DNA of 64,000 nt from Caballeronia sp. dw_19 (lineage in GTDB: Bacteria > Pseudomonadota > Gammaproteobacteria > Burkholderiales > Burkholderiaceae). The number at the start of each line of letters is the position of its first letter. Position 1 is the stretch's first letter. The position numbers and the translations under genes were made by a program. The stretch lies in assembly GCF_018449515.1 (NCBI RefSeq), contig NZ_JAAVUQ010000007.1:62001-126000 (forward strand). The letters are read 5' to 3'. The notes beneath the pieces were generated by a model. That model made no database searches and had not been told where the DNA came from. It saw nothing but the letters and a program-made list of their open reading frames with translations. This document shows, in pieces, positions 44,888 through 52,996 of this stretch.

Positions 44888-47119
44888 TCAATCGCCCTCG
44901 ATATCTCTCAGCGTCTCCAGCAAGTCACAGAGGCGATAGCCAATTTCAATGCTCAAATTCCGCATCATTTTCGCGTCAAGGCCCGGCATCGTCGTGCGCA
45001 AATGTGCAAGCGCGTCAGGCGATAACTCCAGCAAGACAGCGGGCGTATCGGCCACAAGCTTTAACAGGCGCTGCCGCTCCAGCATCAACGGTATTTCGCC
45101 GAGCGCCATGCCGGCCCGGTAACTGGCAGCACGCAACGCCTTGCCGTCCTTTTCCCAGAGAGCACTCAGCCGGCCTCGCGTCAGCAGTAACAAACCACCA
45201 CGCGCGTCCTCGCGTCCGAGCACGACATCGCCGGCGGCAAATGTCCTGCGTGTCGCCAGGCTCATCAGCAGCGCCCGCTCGTCATCGGTCATCTCCTGAG
45301 TCACCGGAAAGGCCGCCAGGTCCATCTCGTGATCGCTCTCCTGATCGCTTTCCTGCGCGGCCAACTGGTCGAGCAGTTCGTCTTCAGCCTGCGATAGCGC
45401 GACGTCCGTGCTTTCAAATACGCGCAATTCGGCTTCCGGCTTCGTCAGCCCCCATTCCGCCAGAAACTTCCGCCGGCGCCCACCGGCGAGAAGCGGTGCG
45501 AAAAACAGGCGCCTGCCGGACCTGACCAGCAGTTCATCGAGTCGCTTCAACATCAATACGCCGCTACTGTCGAAATGGCTGATGCGTTTCAGGTCGAGCA
45601 ACACCCAGTCGCTGCCGGATAATTCATCGCCGACCACTCGCTCCACCCTCTCCGCCGAGCCGAAGAAAAGCGGACCGTCGAGTTCAACGACAGCGATCCG
45701 GCGACCATGCTGGCCAAGCGCTTCAAGCGAAGCACGCGAGCGCCGCGTTCTGGAGCGAAGCTGCGTGGCGTGGTGTATGCGGCGAATCATCTGGGCATTC
45801 GAGCGATAGATGAACGCGATCAACGCAGCAGCGAAACCCACACCCAACGCAACCAGTACGCTGGTGAAGACGACTAGCACGGTCACGACAAACACCATCG
45901 CCAGGTTAAGAAAAATCTCCCAGCGGGTCGAAGAATGGCCGCCATAACCCACGGCGAGCAGTAATTGATGCGTCCACTTATCCATCGCCTCTGCGCTGGT
46001 CACGATCACAACGCCGGCCATGACCGAGAGTGGAATCTGGCCGACGACCCGGTTCAACCCATAGGACAGCGCCAGCAGCACACATGCGTACGCGAAGTTG
46101 GCCACGCCGGTACGTCCTCCGCTTGCATGGACGATGCGGGTAATGTTGGGCGATCCGCCGCTCGGCGCACCGCCAAACAAGGCCGACGCGATGTTGGAGA
46201 CGCCTTGCACGACCAGTTCGCGATTACTGTTGTGGCGCGCCCCGAAGAGTTGTTCGGTGCTCGAGATGCTCAGCAGGGACTGGATTGACGACACAAGGGC
46301 GATCGTGATGCCGGTCGCCAGTATTACCGCGGCGTGATTGCGAAAGCCTGCGGATCTGATGAAGTTCAGGATGTCGGTAATGCGCAAGATCAGCGGTACG
46401 CCGGGCGGTAGCGTTCCGATCGTGGCGCCCAGGTCGTCGTTGGGAACAAGCCGCAAGCACAACATCTGAAGTGCGGTCCCGGCACAAAGACCGATCAATG
46501 CCGCTGGAACAGGCCCGCTTCTCTTTTTCGCCACGATGACGAATGCGCCGGACACGAGGGCGAATCCCAAAGCCCACCAGTTGACCGGCACCGTGCCGTT
46601 CAACGCCCGCAGCAGTTCTTGCGGCCCATCGATATCCAGGGCGCGGGGGAGTTGATTCAGGATGATCTGGATCGCAAACCCATTGATGAAGCCCGCGAGC
46701 ACCGGATACGGAACAAACTTGACGAGCAGGCCGAGGCGGGAGGCGCCCAGAATCGTCTGAACGATGCCGGAAACCAGCAACGCGGTGCACGCTACCAGGA
46801 TGAGCGCGGCGCCCCCACTGGCATTTGCGGCGGCAAACGATGGGTCCGTCGCCACGCTTGCGATCAACCCCGACAAAATGGCGGCATGCGTGGTTTTCGG
46901 TGAATTCATGTGCAACGGCGTCTTGCCCAGCAGTGCCGTGACGATGGCCGCCACCACCGCCGCGACAAAGGCAGCCGATATGCCCGCCGTCACCCAGGCC
47001 GGGCCCATGCTTTCGTACAGCACGGCGCCACAACTGAGGATGATGGGAACTACGGTCAACGCGCCCGCAAGGGCGCCGGTAGCGTCGCGGGCTATCGATC
47101 GGAGACGCGCTGATTTCAT
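44888..47119 (-). CDS. SulP-family anion transporter with STAS and cyclic-nucleotide-binding domains
   Basis: 743 aa from the Met at 47119 (GGGGCGG upstream; longer frame not supported). About 11 TM segments make the SulP core (~15-420). A STAS domain follows (~460-565, RIAVVELDGPLFFGSAERV and DLKRISHFDSSGVLML), then an acidic linker and a C-terminal cNMP-binding-like beta-barrel (~620-735, RTFAAGDVVLGREDARGGLL and YRAGMALGEIPLM). SulP proteins carry sulfate, bicarbonate or dicarboxylates. The added cNMP module suggests allosteric control. A link to sulfate made from sulfonates is possible but unproven, and direction of transport cannot be read. Confidence 0.87.
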   Translation of the reverse strand: MKSARLRSIARDATGALAGALTVVPIILSCGAVLYESMGPAWVTAGISAAFVAAVVAAIVTALLGKTPLHMNSPKTTHAAILSGLIASVATDPSFAAANASGGAALILVACTALLVSGIVQTILGASRLGLLVKFVPYPVLAGFINGFAIQIILNQLPRALDIDGPQELLRALNGTVPVNWWALGFALVSGAFVIVAKKRSGPVPAALIGLCAGTALQMLCLRLVPNDDLGATIGTLPPGVPLILRITDILNFIRSAGFRNHAAVILATGITIALVSSIQSLLSISSTEQLFGARHNSNRELVVQGVSNIASALFGGAPSGGSPNITRIVHASGGRTGVANFAYACVLLALSYGLNRVVGQIPLSVMAGVVIVTSAEAMDKWTHQLLLAVGYGGHSSTRWEIFLNLAMVFVVTVLVVFTSVLVALGVGFAAALIAFIYRSNAQMIRRIHHATQLRSRTRRSRASLEALGQHGRRIAVVELDGPLFFGSAERVERVVGDELSGSDWVLLDLKRISHFDSSGVLMLKRLDELLVRSGRRLFFAPLLAGGRRRKFLAEWGLTKPEAELRVFESTDVALSQAEDELLDQLAAQESDQESDHEMDLAAFPVTQEMTDDERALLMSLATRRTFAAGDVVLGREDARGGLLLLTRGRLSALWEKDGKALRAASYRAGMALGEIPLMLERQRLLKLVADTPAVLLELSPDALAHLRTTMPGLDAKMMRNLSIEIGYRLCDLLETLRDIEGD

Positions 47120-47389
47120 ATTCGCCGCCCCTCTTGGCCAATTAAAGCCGTTTCCCGCCTGTTCGAACCGCTGCTCTGCGCTCGTTGAGCGCAATCCAAT
47201 ACCAAATGGCGCAAGACCGTGCAATCTTCCGCTGACTCCGATTCCGTATGCTGACTGTGCTGCGTCTCACCATCGCTCGCATACCAGGGCGGGGCCCGGC
47301 ATGACCGTTGTCCATACCGTACTCACGAGCATCAGCTTTGTCGCTATGTCTTTAGATCGCTGCTCTCTTTTAACGTCGGAGAAAAACGT

Positions 47390-47722
47390 ATGGCCGATTA
47401 CAAAACCACCACTCTCGTCGCCGGTGCATTCGCCGCCGCCCTTGCCGCATTGACCGCCACCTCTGCGAATGCACAGGAGTTCACCGCGGCACAAAAGAAG
47501 ATTCAGGCCGAGCATACGGCGCTCGTCAAGTCGGGCAAAGTCGAGCCCTGTTTCGGCACGGCCCTGAAGGGGCAAAACGACTGTTATGCAGGTGCAGGCA
47601 CCACCTGCGCCGGGACGAGCGCGACTGACTACCAGGGCAACGCATTCAAGCTGGTGCCCAAAGGAACTTGCACAACCATCTCCACGCCAAGTGGGCCCGG
47701 AAGCCTGTCTCCCAAGGCCTAA
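47390..47722 (+). CDS. bufA: Bufferin-type RiPP precursor (DUF2282)
   Basis: 110 aa with GGAG before the ATG. Signal peptide 1-28 with SANAQE cleavage-like site, then a short helical leader-like stretch and a Cys-rich core. Cys residues lie at 54, 65, 73 and 94 in [20 protein letters not shown] and VPKGTC, the DUF2282 pattern. Bufferins are periplasmic copper-binding peptides whose core Cys are modified by a DUF692 enzyme; the next gene encodes one. The tail after Cys94 ([16 protein letters not shown]) is longer than in typical family members as I recall them. Confidence 0.9.
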   Translation: MADYKTTTLVAGAFAAALAALTATSANAQEFTAAQKKIQAEHTALVKSGKVEPCFGTALKGQNDCYAGAGTTCAGTSATDYQGNAFKLVPKGTCTTISTPSGPGSLSPKA

Positions 47723-47787
47723 GATCGATCAGTGGCTGGGCACCGTCGGGCCCGGCCCCGCAGTTCTAACCGCAACAACGGCCGGCT

Positions 47788-48726
47788 ATGTCAGAGTCAC
47801 ACTCTCTTGGTACCCAACGGCGGCTGCCTCTGCGCGCCGGGGTTGGGCTTAAAGCCGAACATTACCGCACGATTCTCGAATCACGGCCGGACGTCGGTTT
47901 CTTCGAGGTTCATGCAGAAAATTATATGGGCGCAGGCGGCCCTCCGCACCGCTTTTTGTCGGCCATACGCGAGTCCTATCCGCTATCGGTTCATGGTGTC
48001 GGCTTGTCCATTGGTGCAGACCGTCCTCTCGACCGGAATCACCTGCAACGCCTGAAAGAACTCGTCGCTCGCTATGCACCGGGGTTGTTTTCCGAGCACC
48101 TTGCCTGGTCCAGCCACGACTGCGGCTTTCTCAACGACCTGCTGCCGGTTCCGTACACCACACAGAGCCTGGCACGCGTCGTGGACCACATCGACGAGGT
48201 GCAAGAAGCCCTCGGCCGGCAGATGTTGCTGGAAAATCCTTCCACCTATCTGGCCTTTGAGGAAAGCACGTACTCGGAGACCGACTTCATTACGGCCGTC
48301 GTGCAACGAACGGGATGCGGTCTTTTGCTCGACGTTAATAACGTGTACGTTGCATCGATCAATCAGCAGTGGGACCCTTTTGTATATATCGATGATTACC
48401 CGCTCGCGGCCGTGCAAGAGATCCATCTGGCCGGCCACGCACAGGAGACAGACGAAAAAAATCGTCCGCTGCTTATTGATACCCACGACCGTCACGTCGC
48501 CGACATCGTATGGGACCTCTTCGCACGAGTGATCCAAGGGACCGGTCCGGTTTCCACATTGATTGAATGGGACGCGAACATACCCGAGTGGTCAACGCTC
48601 AAGGCGGAAGCCGAGCGAGCTGACGCCGTCATTGAGGCAGCCACCCAAGCGGCAGGTGTCGACCACGCATACAGGCGGCCGTCCTTCATCACCCAACACC
48701 CCATCACAGAGGGACAGACAACATGA
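47788..48726 (+). CDS. bufB: DUF692/MNIO multinuclear non-heme iron oxygenase, bufferin-modifying enzyme
   Basis: 312 aa TIM-barrel. Iron-ligand motifs are visible: VHAENYMG (~41-48), VHGVGLS (~68), SEHLAW (102-107), LENPSTY (~148), LDVNNVYV (181-188), HLAGH (213-217), DTHDRHV (231-237) and IEWDANIP (259-266). Family members oxidise precursor Cys, for example to thiooxazole in bufferins. It follows bufA by 65 bp, with a weak ribosome site at the ATG at 47788. Its stop overlaps the next ATG (ATGA), so the operon is tightly coupled. Confidence 0.9.
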   Translation: MSESHSLGTQRRLPLRAGVGLKAEHYRTILESRPDVGFFEVHAENYMGAGGPPHRFLSAIRESYPLSVHGVGLSIGADRPLDRNHLQRLKELVARYAPGLFSEHLAWSSHDCGFLNDLLPVPYTTQSLARVVDHIDEVQEALGRQMLLENPSTYLAFEESTYSETDFITAVVQRTGCGLLLDVNNVYVASINQQWDPFVYIDDYPLAAVQEIHLAGHAQETDEKNRPLLIDTHDRHVADIVWDLFARVIQGTGPVSTLIEWDANIPEWSTLKAEAERADAVIEAATQAAGVDHAYRRPSFITQHPITEGQTT

Positions 48727-49700
48727 TCAAGCGGCAAGTCCTTGTCTATTACGCGTGGAGCCGGCCAGGCGAGAACGGCGCGCCTCTCCATGTGATCGAA
48801 GATCGGTTTCCGGCGCTCTTCGAAAGTCGCAGGATGGGTTTCCCGAGATTCAATGAATTCTCAAACCCGCATCAGTTTGACCAGAGCATTGCCGGTTTCC
48901 TCGACCACATCATGAAGCGCAACTTCACCGCCTTCGTCGATCTGGCGGCAACGCTGACTGGTCAGAGCGTCAGGGAGATCGAACGTGTCACGGACGACGG
49001 GACGCTCACACCGCTCGATGCGCGCCTTCTGAGCGGCGTCGACACGCTCATCGTCATCAGTTTCGATTCGCTTAGAACAGCTCAGACAGCGGGAAGCGCG
49101 GAAATAGAAGCGGTCCGCACGTTCCTTGGACACAGCGACCATCTCGCCTTCATCTGTCCGCATCACGACATTGGCGATGTAACGGACCTGCCGGAAGGCG
49201 AGCATCTGCAACGTCAGATTGCAGAATTCCAGCATCACGGCGACAAGACGATTCCGCCGCGGCAACAGTTCGGCGGCCTGGCGCGCTCGCTGCTGGCGGG
49301 TCTCGGCGTAGCGGTGGAAAATCGCTTTGGACTCAGGCCAGCGCCCAAAGCAGACGGTTCCCCGGCGCCAATTGAGGCCGATACAAAACTTGATCGATTA
49401 GGTCTGCTTGAGAGAGTCAGCACGTTCAATCTGCATCCGCATCTGCCGCAACTGGAGCGTCTCGGCGAGGCTGTCGAAAAACTCGACGTGCTGGCCAGTC
49501 AACGGATCGACCCTACCGCACCGCCGCATCCCTTTACGCGTGACCACGCGACATTCGATGCCCTCCTGCAGTCTCGGCCAGAAACGTTCAACGGTAGCCT
49601 CCTCGTTAGCGATACCACACTCTGGAGTTCAACTGCCGGCGGTGTCGACAGTCTTCGCGAGCTCTGGACAAATGTCGTTCAACGCCCGCTTCGTTCGTGA
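48723..49700 (+). CDS. Unrecognised protein encoded inside the bufferin operon
   Basis: 325 aa whose ATG overlaps the bufB stop (ATGA) and whose stop lies 7 bp before the bufC-like ATG, so it is an operon member. I recognise no catalogued domain. The N-terminus RQVLVYYAWSRPGENGAPL is followed by VIEDRFPALFESRRMGFPRF. A middle stretch GVDTLIVISFDSLRTAQ then FLGHSDHLAFICPHHDIGDV recalls the Rossmann-like fold of GATase/ABC_transp_aux proteins; this is a weak impression. It is His-rich (HHD, QHHGD) and lacks a signal peptide or TM. Standard bufferin operons have only A, B, C and D genes. Confidence 0.8.
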   Translation: MIKRQVLVYYAWSRPGENGAPLHVIEDRFPALFESRRMGFPRFNEFSNPHQFDQSIAGFLDHIMKRNFTAFVDLAATLTGQSVREIERVTDDGTLTPLDARLLSGVDTLIVISFDSLRTAQTAGSAEIEAVRTFLGHSDHLAFICPHHDIGDVTDLPEGEHLQRQIAEFQHHGDKTIPPRQQFGGLARSLLAGLGVAVENRFGLRPAPKADGSPAPIEADTKLDRLGLLERVSTFNLHPHLPQLERLGEAVEKLDVLASQRIDPTAPPHPFTRDHATFDALLQSRPETFNGSLLVSDTTLWSSTAGGVDSLRELWTNVVQRPLRS

Positions 49701-49707
49701 GAGCGCA

Positions 49708-50577
49708 ATGACACGCGAGAAAACACTTCAAGTGTCCGCCAGACCGCTGGGTGGCAGCGCCGGCTTGAATGCTGATTGCCTGTGCGAACAGCAGAGGAAC
49801 TTCGCTGCGGCGCTATTGGATCCCAACATGCCTGTCCCTCGCGGTCTGATCGGCCCAGATCGGGAACCCAGCGAAAAACGCTTCAACGTGTATCGGAACA
49901 ATGTCGTAGCGGGTCTCGTCGAGGCGCTGAAGGCGGCCTATCCCGCTGTGTGCCGCATCGTCGGCCACGACTTCTTCGCGGCGATGGCCCGCGTCTACGT
50001 CGCGCTCGAACCACCGAGGTCTCCTGTCGTGCTTGACTACGGCGAAACGTTCCCGGATTTCATCGAAAGGTTTGAGCCCGCGAAGAGCGTGCCGTATCTG
50101 CGTGATGTCGCCCGGCTCGAGCGCGCATGGGTGGAGGCGTATCACGCCGCAGAGGCGCCCCCGGTCGACCCCGCCCCGCTTGCCACGATCGATTCCCAAA
50201 GCCTTCCGCAGATTGGTTTTATGCTGCATCCCACGGTACGCGTAGTACGGTCGTCTTTTCCCGTCGTCCAGATATGGCTGATGAATATCGATGCGGGTGA
50301 TCCTGCTGCAATCGACATCTCCAGCGGCGGCGAGAATGCTCTTGTCGTACGCCCCATTGCCGAGGTCGAGGTTCGCCGACTGCCTGCTGGCGCAGCGACT
50401 TTCGTCATAGGCCTCGCGGCCGGAGCGTCGGTGGCCGATGCGACGGCTCTCGCACTCGACGAGGATGGCGATTTCGATCTGGCCGGCGCACTTCAAGATC
50501 TATTCGCGATCAATGCGATCGTCGGATGGACCGTGCGAGAAGGTTCTGAGTTCAGCTCGATTTCGAGGGTCGCATGA
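49708..50577 (+). CDS. bufC: DUF2063-type partner of the MNIO enzyme
   Basis: 289 aa from the ATG at 49708 (GAGAG upstream). DUF2063 domain features: LCEQQRNFAAALLDP, RFNVYRNNVVAGLVEALKAA, YPAVCRIVGHDFFAAMARVY and DVARLERAWVEAYHAAEA. The C-terminal half is a beta-rich domain. BufC-type proteins bind the precursor and present it to the DUF692 enzyme. The ~22-residue N-terminal tail before the domain is slightly long. Its stop overlaps the DoxX start (ATGA). Confidence 0.88.
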   Translation: MTREKTLQVSARPLGGSAGLNADCLCEQQRNFAAALLDPNMPVPRGLIGPDREPSEKRFNVYRNNVVAGLVEALKAAYPAVCRIVGHDFFAAMARVYVALEPPRSPVVLDYGETFPDFIERFEPAKSVPYLRDVARLERAWVEAYHAAEAPPVDPAPLATIDSQSLPQIGFMLHPTVRVVRSSFPVVQIWLMNIDAGDPAAIDISSGGENALVVRPIAEVEVRRLPAGAATFVIGLAAGASVADATALALDEDGDFDLAGALQDLFAINAIVGWTVREGSEFSSISRVA

Positions 50578-51074
50578 GTCAGGTTCACGCACGGACGAAA
50601 GGCCGTTTCGCACTGCTGATTCGCGCGGCTCTGGAGAAAATCCAGGCGCTCGGGTCAGTATTCGCTCCGCCAATGATGCGGATTGCTCTCGCGCTTCCGT
50701 TCTTCCGGTCTGGTCTTACTCGATGGGACGGTTTCCTGTCCATCTCGCCGGCAACGCTCTTCCTGTTCGAGGATCAATTCAAAGTTCACCTCTTCGGCGG
50801 AGCCTACGGTTTTCCAGCGCCTGACACGGTTGCACTTATAGTTGCCATCGCGGAAATAACGCTGCCCGTTTTGCTCGTTCTGGGATTCGCGACCAGGTTC
50901 GCGGCACTCGCCCTGCTGGTCATGACAGGGGTGATTCAATTGGTATTCCCCGACGGCTGGGCGAATTTCCATCTGTATTGGGCGTCGCTCGCGGTCGGAA
51001 TCATGGCGCTCGGTCCAGGACCTCTGTCGCTGGATCGCTTGATAAAACGCTGGTTATATCCACGGGATATTTGA
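50574..51074 (+). CDS. bufD: DoxX-family membrane protein (BufD-like)
   Basis: 166 aa with four predicted TM segments. Family motifs are MMRIALALPFFRSGLTRWDGF, EITLPVLLVLGFATRFAALAL and DGWANFHLYWASLAVGIM. DoxX proteins end many bufferin operons; they may handle redox or membrane steps, but their role is not settled. ATG overlaps the bufC stop. Confidence 0.88.
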   Translation: MSQVHARTKGRFALLIRAALEKIQALGSVFAPPMMRIALALPFFRSGLTRWDGFLSISPATLFLFEDQFKVHLFGGAYGFPAPDTVALIVAIAEITLPVLLVLGFATRFAALALLVMTGVIQLVFPDGWANFHLYWASLAVGIMALGPGPLSLDRLIKRWLYPRDI

Positions 51075-51390
51075 CTTAACCGCAATGCCATTGGATCTGT
51101 CAGTTTTCGGTGGTGATGGTTCATTAAATTAATAAGTTATCCGAATTATTGATCGCGTTTACAATCTTCCAGAGGAAAACAACGGACACGCCGAGGGCAC
51201 GGAGGCGCAACTTTTTTTCGATTTCGTCGATCTGCAAGCTGCACCTCGCGCCGCTCCCTGTATGGCGGCGAAAAATTCGATCTGTTCGCGATAGTGTGCG
51301 ATGAGCCGCGCACCGGCCTGCGAGAAAAGGTCGGCGTATTCCGTCTCATTCCCGTTTCACGAAGGGCACGCTCTACGGCAATAATCGCCG
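51075..51390. other. Intergenic region with a possible gene fragment
   Basis: 316 bp between the convergent bufferin and AraC genes. A minus-strand frame without a start codon (about 51150-51350) reads ETEYADLFSQAGARLIAHYR and continues EQIEFFAAIQGA, a phasin-like helical pattern bounded by a stop upstream. It may be a relic. No terminator recognised. Confidence 0.35.
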
Positions 51391-52416
51391 TTATTGTCGA
51401 CCCTTGCCGTTCGACTGCACCTTTCGCAACCCTGAACGTCGCCGCCCCTGTTCGCGCGCGAAGACTGCGGGGGTGCACCCGACATGACGATGAAATCGTC
51501 GGGTGAAATGGCTTTGGTCGACAAAGCCCACCACCAACGCAATCTCCGCGAGCGGCAGGTCGGTGTCGGTAATCAGCGATTGAGCCCGGCGGATTCGACA
51601 CTGCTCCACAAAGCTGATGGCCGTGCTACCGGTGCTGCGTTTGAACAAACGGCTGAAATGAAACCGGCTCACGTTCACGACCGACGCCAGATCTTCAAGG
51701 CTGATTGTCCGGCCCAGATTGTCTTCGATAAATTCAGTCAATCGGACAATTTCGAGCTTGCCAAGCGCACGCTCCGGCGAGCACTCCACCGCCTCGAATA
51801 CGTTGTAGCTTCGCAGCATGTGGGCTGCCAGGGCTGTCGATATTGCATCGGCGATCAACACCTGGACCGGGTGCGCTTGCCTGTCCATTTCCATAAGCAG
51901 CGTCTGCGCGAGCCGCTCAATCACGGGATCGCGCACTTGAAACACATTGCGGATTTCCACCTGGCCTTTTCGTTGGCCCAGTTGCTCCGCCGCGCACGCG
52001 ACAAGCGATGTCGGAATGCGTAGCCTTGCGGACAATCCTGAATCCCCTTCCCACGTCGAGTCGTAACCGGCGGGCATGATATACGAGGTGCCGGCTGTGA
52101 TAACGCTCGCATGAATGGCTCCGGCGCGGGTCTGGACCAGCTTGGCGCCTCCCGAGGGGCAATAACAGATCAGGTGATGGTCGAGACCCGCGTAGCTTTC
52201 GGCGCAACCGAAGTAGGGGCGATGAAGATCGGCCGTCAAGCCATTCCAACCGCGCTCGCGGGTGGTCGCAATCGGCCGCTGGGGCCGCGCGTTCAGGATC
52301 TCGTCAATGGAGATCAATTTCGCACGGCATGGCGATGACAGGACGCTCTGAGCCATGGCTTTATTTGCGGGCGATGGGTCGCAAATGCCGTCTCCCGGCC
52401 GCGGAAGTTTTTCCAT
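51391..52416 (-). CDS. AraC-family transcriptional regulator
   Basis: 341 aa from the ATG at 52416, or 321 aa from the Met at 52356; neither has a strong ribosome site. The N-terminal cupin-like sensor covers residues ~60-190. The C-terminal double HTH starts at ~230 with FIEDNLGRTISLEDLASVVN and ends with PLAEIALVVGFVDQSHFTRR. The target is unknown. The downstream-lying multidrug-type efflux operon on the same strand is one candidate, but a 580-bp gap separates them. Confidence 0.88.
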   Translation of the reverse strand: MEKLPRPGDGICDPSPANKAMAQSVLSSPCRAKLISIDEILNARPQRPIATTRERGWNGLTADLHRPYFGCAESYAGLDHHLICYCPSGGAKLVQTRAGAIHASVITAGTSYIMPAGYDSTWEGDSGLSARLRIPTSLVACAAEQLGQRKGQVEIRNVFQVRDPVIERLAQTLLMEMDRQAHPVQVLIADAISTALAAHMLRSYNVFEAVECSPERALGKLEIVRLTEFIEDNLGRTISLEDLASVVNVSRFHFSRLFKRSTGSTAISFVEQCRIRRAQSLITDTDLPLAEIALVVGFVDQSHFTRRFHRHVGCTPAVFAREQGRRRSGLRKVQSNGKGRQ

Positions 52417-52996
52417 GGCAACTGGCCCCTACTCCCAAGGACTGTCGCCCCGCTGCCCTGTCCGATGTGAAGCTGGTGATCATTAGCGCCCCCCTTAATC
52501 CGCTACTCCGTTAACCACGTCTGTCAGCCACGCCGAACACGCCGAACTCCAGTTTCCTGCAACGACCCCACTATTTTATTCTGTCACAAGTTACGGATTT
52601 CTGAATTCGACCAAACATGCTCGCGGTTGATCAGGCCAAGCGCGACCACCTTCCGGTTGGAGCCGGCCTTGACGAACTCGACGTCGTATTTCCGCTGCGC
52701 TATAGGCTTTCCCCGAAGATTGATATACACCAACGACCCCATCCCGTTGATCGATAGCGCGAGGAAACGAAGGAAAGACTGGGCGGTTCACACGGCATGT
52801 GCGTAGTCAATGCATATCAGGTCAACCAGGACCTGCCGGCCTTTCTGGAAAGCTGACCGTCGCGAAACTGCGGCGGTGTTCTACATCGCCGCCGCGGCAA
52901 TTGCCGACCGAAGGTGACGGTCGAACCGTGACACGGGTGGCTCAGATTGCCGCCAGAACCAGATTCGGGACCCTTTTCTTGCCGGCGCACGCGCGT
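52417..52996. other. Intergenic region containing an efflux-gene relic
   Basis: 580 bp without an intact gene. The relic at 52584-52742 is listed separately. The remainder (52743-52996) shows no supported gene; a 19-codon frame at 52798 is too short to call. Confidence 0.5.
52584..52742 (-). pseudogene. Relic of a NodT-type outer-membrane efflux gene
   Basis: A 52-codon open frame encodes AQRKYDVEFVKAGSNRKVVA then LGLINREHVWSN. It aligns with AQAQSDVELVKAGTNLQVTA and LGAIDREHV in the intact outer-membrane gene just downstream (52997-54484). The rest of that gene is missing on both sides. It is probably what is left of a duplicated or displaced homologue. Confidence 0.65.
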
